From: JAJPIG01 sp035531675
GTDB lineage: Bacteria > Desulfobacterota > Binatia > Binatales > Binataceae
Direction of reading: 5' to 3'
DNA: 64,000 nucleotides
NCBI GenBank assembly: GCA_035531675.1
Contig: DATKSL010000027.1
Span: forward strand, 108,473 to 172,472
Shown piece after piece: positions 54,629-64,000 of the stretch (positions are counted from its first letter, which is position 1; each line of letters starts with the position of its first letter). The translations under genes and the position numbers were made by a program. The notes beneath the pieces are model-generated. The model searched no databases, was not told where the DNA came from, and saw only the letters and a list, made by a program, of their open reading frames with translations.

Positions 54629-57106
54629 GTGCAGGGGCTGACTGACGCTCTCGGCCTCGACGCCCGCCCGGTGAGCGGCCACGCCACAACCGTCGCCAGC
54701 TTTGATCGATCGGCACGGCGACCGCTGACGCGCGGCGCGTTCGCGCTCGCATCCATCCTGTGGATGCTGTTTATTTCGATCCAGCAGGCGCGCTGCGCTT
54801 CCAACGGCGCGCCGTATATCATCACCGGGATCGTGACCGATTCGATTGCTCGTCCGATCGCCGGGGCCGATCTCACGATCGAAACTATTCACGGCCGGGT
54901 CGTCACTCGCCTGACCAGCGATAAACGGGGCGCCTTTCGCGCCACCGGCCTGTCCGGCGGCAGGTTTCTGATCCGGGTCAGCAAATCCGGTTTCAAAGCG
55001 GCCTCGAAAACGATCGACCTCGCCACAGCCGCGCCGACTCACGTGGTCCTGAGCATGGAGTCGCAGGGCGCCCTGAGTCTGCCGGTCGTCGCCCGACGTC
55101 TCGAGCCATTCCGCAGCCAGGTCTCGACCGCAGGCGCCACGCTCTACCATTTCAGCCGTCAGGCGATTAGCGAACTTCCCCAGGGTCAGAACAGCACCAT
55201 CAACCAGGTCCTGTTGCAGGCGCCCGGGATGCTTCAGGATTCGAACGGACAAGCCCTGCCGCGCGGCATGGACGACGCGCTGCAATATCGCATCGACGGC
55301 GTGATGCTGCCGAACGTGCAACTGCTGGATCTCGGGCAGCTATCGCCGCGCTTCGCCGAGAGTATCGACGTGCTGACGGGCGCACTGCCGGCGGAGATGG
55401 GCTACAGGACCGGCGGGGTGGTCGATATCCGGACGCGCAGCGGCGCGGCGCTCAACGGCGGCGGCCTCGAATATTACGGCGGACAGCGTGGGACGATCGA
55501 GCCGAGCTTTGAACTTGGCGGAGCATCCGGGCGCCTGTCATGGTTCGGGACCGGCTATTTCCTGCACGACGATCGCGGACTCAATCCGCCGACTCCCGGC
55601 CCCAATCCGATCAACGACTTCACCAACCAGGGCTCCGGCTTGGGTTATCTGACTTACGCGCTCGACGCCGATACTTCGCTCACCGCGCTGGGGCTCAGCT
55701 TCGTGCACGATTTCGGATGGCCTGCGACCCCGGATCAGCCGCAGAAATTTCCACTCGCGGGCGTGCCGATTTATCCCTCCGCCGCGGTTTCCGACAGCGA
55801 GCTCGAGCAGACCCATTTCGGCATGCTCGCGCTCAAGGGGCGCATCGCTTCGCGCCTGGCTTACCAACTTACGCTTTTCAGCCAGTACTCGGCGGTGAAC
55901 TTCCATCCCGACGTGTCCGGCGATCTGATCTTCGATGGACTCGCCTCCAAAGTTTTTCGCAGCAGCTTCGCCAACGGCTCGCAGGCCGACGCGACCTGGT
56001 CGGTGGCCGGCAATCAGCTCGGCTTCGGCTACTACTGCAACCTCGAGAACGTCGAGATCGACGATCATGCGATGACCTTTCCCGGCAGCGCGGCCGGGCC
56101 GACCAGCGACGTGCCGATCGCGATCGTCGACAATCACAATTTCGTGCAGGCGCTTTACGGCCTTTATATCCAGGACCACCTCCAGCCGACCGCCCGGCTC
56201 GGTATCACGGTGGGAGTGCGATGGGATCAGCTGGTTGGCTTCCTGAGCGGCCACCAGGCCAGCCCGCGAATCGCGCTTAGCTATCGGCTGGGGTCCTGGC
56301 GGACCATTTTGCACAGCGGCGCCGCCAGCTACTTCGTGCCGCCGCCATCGGAATTCGTCTCGGTCGAGGACCTGGCGAAATTCGAGTTCACCACCGCCGC
56401 GCCGACCGTGCTGCAAAACTCTCCGCCCAAGCCGATGACCGACTACTATTTCGATATCGGACTCAGCCAACCGATCGCGGAACATGTGGATGCGGACGTC
56501 ACCACGTTTTTTCAATTGCAGCGCAATGTTCTCGACGAGGGGCAGTTCGGATCGTCTCTGATCTTCTCGCCGATCAACTATCGCCGCGGCCGAAACTACG
56601 GCGTCGAGGCCAGCGCTCAATATCGCAAGCCCGGCGGCCTTTCCAGCTATTTCAATTTTTCCTACCTGGTGGCCCAGGTTGAGGACGTGGCGAGCGGACA
56701 ATTCAACTTCGATCCGGCCGAAATCTCCTACCTCGCCAATCACTACGCTTTCATCGATCAGGCTCAGATGTTCACCGCTTCCAGCGGCCTCAGCTACCGC
56801 CTCTACGGGTTCGCGCTGAGCCTGACCGCTACCGCCGGCAGCGGCTTGCGCAGCGGCTTTGCAAATACCCACACCATGCCGCCGTACGTCGAGCTCGACG
56901 GCGGCGTACTTCGGGATTTCGAGATTCCCGGCGTCGCCACCGCGCACGCACGGCTCAGCGTGATCAACCTGCTCGACAAGATTTACCAGTTTCACAACGG
57001 CAGCGGGATCGGCGTCGGGATGGTTCCGCAGTACATGGCGCGCCGGGCGGTATACTTCGGAGTTGGCTTCGCCCTACCCTCCAGCGGGACCGGCAGGCAT
57101 CCGTGA
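54629..57106 (+). CDS. TonB-dependent outer-membrane receptor
   Basis: An approximately 825-residue beta-barrel importer. The start is uncertain; GTG 54629 is used, and the frame is open further upstream inside the CinA-like gene. A signal segment (AFALASILWMLFISI, then QARCA) is followed by a carboxypeptidase-regulatory-like domain (ITGIVTDSIARPIAGADLTI). The plug follows (NQVLLQAPGMLQDSNG, YRIDGVMLP, LTGALPAEMGYRTGGVVDIRTR), then a long beta-barrel with Gly/Tyr-rich strands. There is no ExbB/ExbD or TonB nearby. The substrate is unknown. Confidence 0.9.
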   Translation: MQGLTDALGLDARPVSGHATTVASFDRSARRPLTRGAFALASILWMLFISIQQARCASNGAPYIITGIVTDSIARPIAGADLTIETIHGRVVTRLTSDKRGAFRATGLSGGRFLIRVSKSGFKAASKTIDLATAAPTHVVLSMESQGALSLPVVARRLEPFRSQVSTAGATLYHFSRQAISELPQGQNSTINQVLLQAPGMLQDSNGQALPRGMDDALQYRIDGVMLPNVQLLDLGQLSPRFAESIDVLTGALPAEMGYRTGGVVDIRTRSGAALNGGGLEYYGGQRGTIEPSFELGGASGRLSWFGTGYFLHDDRGLNPPTPGPNPINDFTNQGSGLGYLTYALDADTSLTALGLSFVHDFGWPATPDQPQKFPLAGVPIYPSAAVSDSELEQTHFGMLALKGRIASRLAYQLTLFSQYSAVNFHPDVSGDLIFDGLASKVFRSSFANGSQADATWSVAGNQLGFGYYCNLENVEIDDHAMTFPGSAAGPTSDVPIAIVDNHNFVQALYGLYIQDHLQPTARLGITVGVRWDQLVGFLSGHQASPRIALSYRLGSWRTILHSGAASYFVPPPSEFVSVEDLAKFEFTTAAPTVLQNSPPKPMTDYYFDIGLSQPIAEHVDADVTTFFQLQRNVLDEGQFGSSLIFSPINYRRGRNYGVEASAQYRKPGGLSSYFNFSYLVAQVEDVASGQFNFDPAEISYLANHYAFIDQAQMFTASSGLSYRLYGFALSLTATAGSGLRSGFANTHTMPPYVELDGGVLRDFEIPGVATAHARLSVINLLDKIYQFHNGSGIGVGMVPQYMARRAVYFGVGFALPSSGTGRHP

Positions 57107-57217
57107 TGCGATGCGTCGTTGCGCGGCCGGTTGCGATTCGAGGTGGTCTTTATCTAGTTTAAGATGCCGCGCCGATAACCTGAGGACGGTTGGCCGCGGT
57201 TGCCGCCAAACGACTAT

Positions 57218-58447
57218 ATGCAGGACGTCATTAGTCCACCGATCGCGGTTCCCGAGCCGAATTTGACGCCGGCCGAGATGGTGCGCCGGGCGCGCGAGCT
57301 GGTGCCATGGCTGCGCGAGCGGGCGGCCGGGATGGAGCAGGCGCGGCGCATCAGCGACGAGGTGAACCAGCGCCTGATGGCGACCGGCATCTATCGGGTG
57401 CTGCAACCGCGCCGCTTCGGCGGCTATGAATTCGACCTCACCACCTACGCGGAAGCGGTCGCCGCGATCACGCGCGGCGACGCCTCCACCGGCTGGGTAG
57501 TCTCCTTCAACGCGGCCCACACCTGGTGGACCACGCAATTGCCGGAGCGCGGGCAAATCGACCTGTTCGGCGCCGACGGCGATCTGCGCGTGCCGATCGC
57601 GTTCGCGCCCCAAGGCGTCGCCACGCCGGTCGAGGGCGGCTTTCTGCTCGACGGCCGATGGGACTACTGCTCGGGATGCGACGTCAGCAACTGGCTCGCC
57701 GTGGTGGCGCCGGTGGTGGGCGACGAACGGGGCGCGGCCGACGCCGAAGTGCTGCTCGCCTACGTAGCCAGCGGCACGTTTCAGATCGAGGACAACTGGC
57801 ACGTGCTCGGGCTGCGCGCCACCGGCTCGAAGCGCGCGGTGATGGAACAGCTGTTCGTCCCCAGCCATCGCACGGTCTCGTTCGCCCCGCTGCTCCATCA
57901 CGGCACTACGCCGGGGCACGGCGTCCATGCAAATCCGCTCTATCGCCTGCCGTTGGTGCCGATCGTCTGTGTCGAAGTCGCCGCGATCGCGAGCGGGCTG
58001 GCGCAGGCCGCGATCGACGCCTTCATCGAGCACATCGACGCGAAGCGGCTCACTGCCCCGCCGTTCACGCCGATGAAGGAGCTGCGGCGCACGCAGGCCT
58101 GCCTGGGACGGGCCGCGTCACGATTCGAGGCGGTGCAGGCCGGGACCTATGAGCTGATCCGGCGGCAGGAGGCGCGCATCGCGCGGCTCGGCGACGGCGC
58201 GCCCTTCGAGGAGGTTGAGATACGGCGCGATCTGCTGTTGCTCGACGAGGTGGCGCGGCTGGCTCAAGAATGCGTCGCCACCGTGTTCGCCGGCGCCGGC
58301 ACCAGCGCGGCCCGCAGCGGCCATCGGCTGGAGCGGATTTTCAGGGACATGTCGATGATGCAGACCCACCGCTTCATCGACGCCGAGCGCACCACGGAGA
58401 ACTTCGGCGCGCTGAGCCTGGGCTTCCCGCCCTACTCCGACCTCTAG
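57218..58447 (+). CDS. Acyl-CoA dehydrogenase-like flavin monooxygenase
   Basis: A 409-residue protein of the acyl-CoA dehydrogenase/group D flavin monooxygenase superfamily (HpaH/HsaA-like). I chose ATG 57218; an in-frame TTG at 57200 would add six residues. Characteristic segments include LQPRRFGGYEFDL, ITRGDASTGWVVSF, WDYCSGCDVSNWLAV, GLRATGSKRAVMEQLFVP and RIFRDMSMMQTHRF. Such enzymes hydroxylate aromatic rings with a partner flavin reductase, absent here. The substrate is unknown. Confidence 0.85.
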   Translation: MQDVISPPIAVPEPNLTPAEMVRRARELVPWLRERAAGMEQARRISDEVNQRLMATGIYRVLQPRRFGGYEFDLTTYAEAVAAITRGDASTGWVVSFNAAHTWWTTQLPERGQIDLFGADGDLRVPIAFAPQGVATPVEGGFLLDGRWDYCSGCDVSNWLAVVAPVVGDERGAADAEVLLAYVASGTFQIEDNWHVLGLRATGSKRAVMEQLFVPSHRTVSFAPLLHHGTTPGHGVHANPLYRLPLVPIVCVEVAAIASGLAQAAIDAFIEHIDAKRLTAPPFTPMKELRRTQACLGRAASRFEAVQAGTYELIRRQEARIARLGDGAPFEEVEIRRDLLLLDEVARLAQECVATVFAGAGTSAARSGHRLERIFRDMSMMQTHRFIDAERTTENFGALSLGFPPYSDL

Positions 58448-58462
58448 TCCGACGCGATACGG

Positions 58463-63710
<5,248 letters not shown>

Positions 63711-63727
<17 letters not shown>

Positions 63728-64000
63728 GGCCGTGCAGCGCGGGCATCAGCGCCATCTTCACGTTGAGGGCAATGGTCCGAAACATTTCGGCGGTAGCGGG
63801 CGGAATCGGAACTCTGGCGAAGATGATGACGGCGAACAGGTTGCCGTCGGGCAGGAGGCCGCCGAAGCCGAGTACCGACTCGATTCCATGTGGCACCACG
63901 AAGTCCTGCTGGGCGGGTATGACCGGACTGTCCCGAGCGACGGGAACATGGAAGACGTTGAAAGACCTGCGCTGCAAATCGTCGACGACCTCGGGCTGCG
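63711..64000 (-). CDS. C-terminal fragment of a probable sensory protein
   Basis: The frame is open from the right edge to the stop at 63711-63713, about 96 codons, so only the C-terminus is seen. The sequence (VFHVPVARDSPVIPAQQDFVVP, GIESVLGFGGLLPDGNLFAVIIFARVPIP) reads like the end of a GAF-like or similar regulatory domain found near hybrid kinases, which is recollection and not proof. It overlaps the hybrid kinase start by 17 bp, so both are likely in one operon and one pathway. Confidence 0.65.

Overview
The window is high-GC, gene-dense bacterial chromosome with no mobile elements, CRISPR arrays or rRNA. It is a diderm: it carries an MlaE/F/D lipid transporter, a Do-family periplasmic protease, a large AsmA protein and a TonB-dependent receptor. 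A sigma-54 type response regulator, a DUF1329 outer-membrane-type protein, and a wealth of acyl-CoA and flavin enzymes (CaiB/BaiF, LLM oxidoreductase, an acyl-CoA-dehydrogenase-like flavoprotein, an amidohydrolase) fit a deltaproteobacteria-like lineage such as Candidatus Binatota/Desulfobacterota. That placement is inferred from gene content only.

Layout. 1-5 kb (minus): end-truncated class III aminotransferase, CaiB/BaiF CoA transferase, BtuF-like binding protein, small membrane protein, geranylgeranyl-reductase-like flavoprotein. 5-6.6 kb: Do protease with a clear intrinsic terminator. 7-11.5 kb (plus): fatty acid hydroxylase-like protein, PCYCGC protein, DedA protein, then a two-gene sensor kinase/NtrC-type pair. 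11.6-13.5 kb: DUF1329 protein and a gamma-glutamylcyclotransferase-like protein. 13.5-16.5 kb: mlaE-mlaF-mlaD and a small protein. 16.5-28.5 kb (minus): housekeeping block tyrS, pth, hisC, cutA, AsmA, typA, DUF2939, pgl, tkt. 28.7-31.1 kb: a bfd-bfr iron pair behind a near-consensus Fur box, flanked by two similar secreted proteins. 31.4-35.7 kb: fabF-fabH-ArsA-like ATPase-secreted protein-cytosine-deaminase-like enzyme. 35.8-42.5 kb (minus): MFS transporter, acetamidase/formamidase, tRNA-Cys, a peroxiredoxin-like selenoprotein, a ThDP enzyme, a quinone-reductase-like enzyme, a 64-aa protein. 42.6-47 kb (plus): DMT transporter with a His-rich tail, and pntAA-pntAB-pntB. 47-49.5 kb (minus): Kir-type potassium channel, pirin, methyltransferase. 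49.8-53.1 kb: a secreted Cna-B-like protein, then amidohydrolase, LLM oxidoreductase and a DsrE-family selenoprotein on the minus strand. 53.5-58.4 kb (plus): class II aldolase, CinA-like amidohydrolase, TonB receptor, flavoprotein. 58.4-64 kb (minus): a 1754-residue hybrid kinase and the C-terminal end of another sensory-type protein.

The most important result is that two genes contain an in-frame TGA exactly where the family has its catalytic cysteine, giving a UxxC motif in each. In both, a stem-loop lies immediately downstream with loop G residues about 19-22 nt after the TGA, as expected for a bacterial SECIS. They are a peroxiredoxin-like protein (38491-39141, Sec83) and a DsrE-family protein (50437-50799, Sec80). 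Standard gene callers would split or truncate both. The organism should therefore have selA, selB, selC and selD elsewhere. Each selenoprotein is the last gene of a putative catabolic operon, behind a ThDP enzyme and behind an LLM flavoenzyme respectively.
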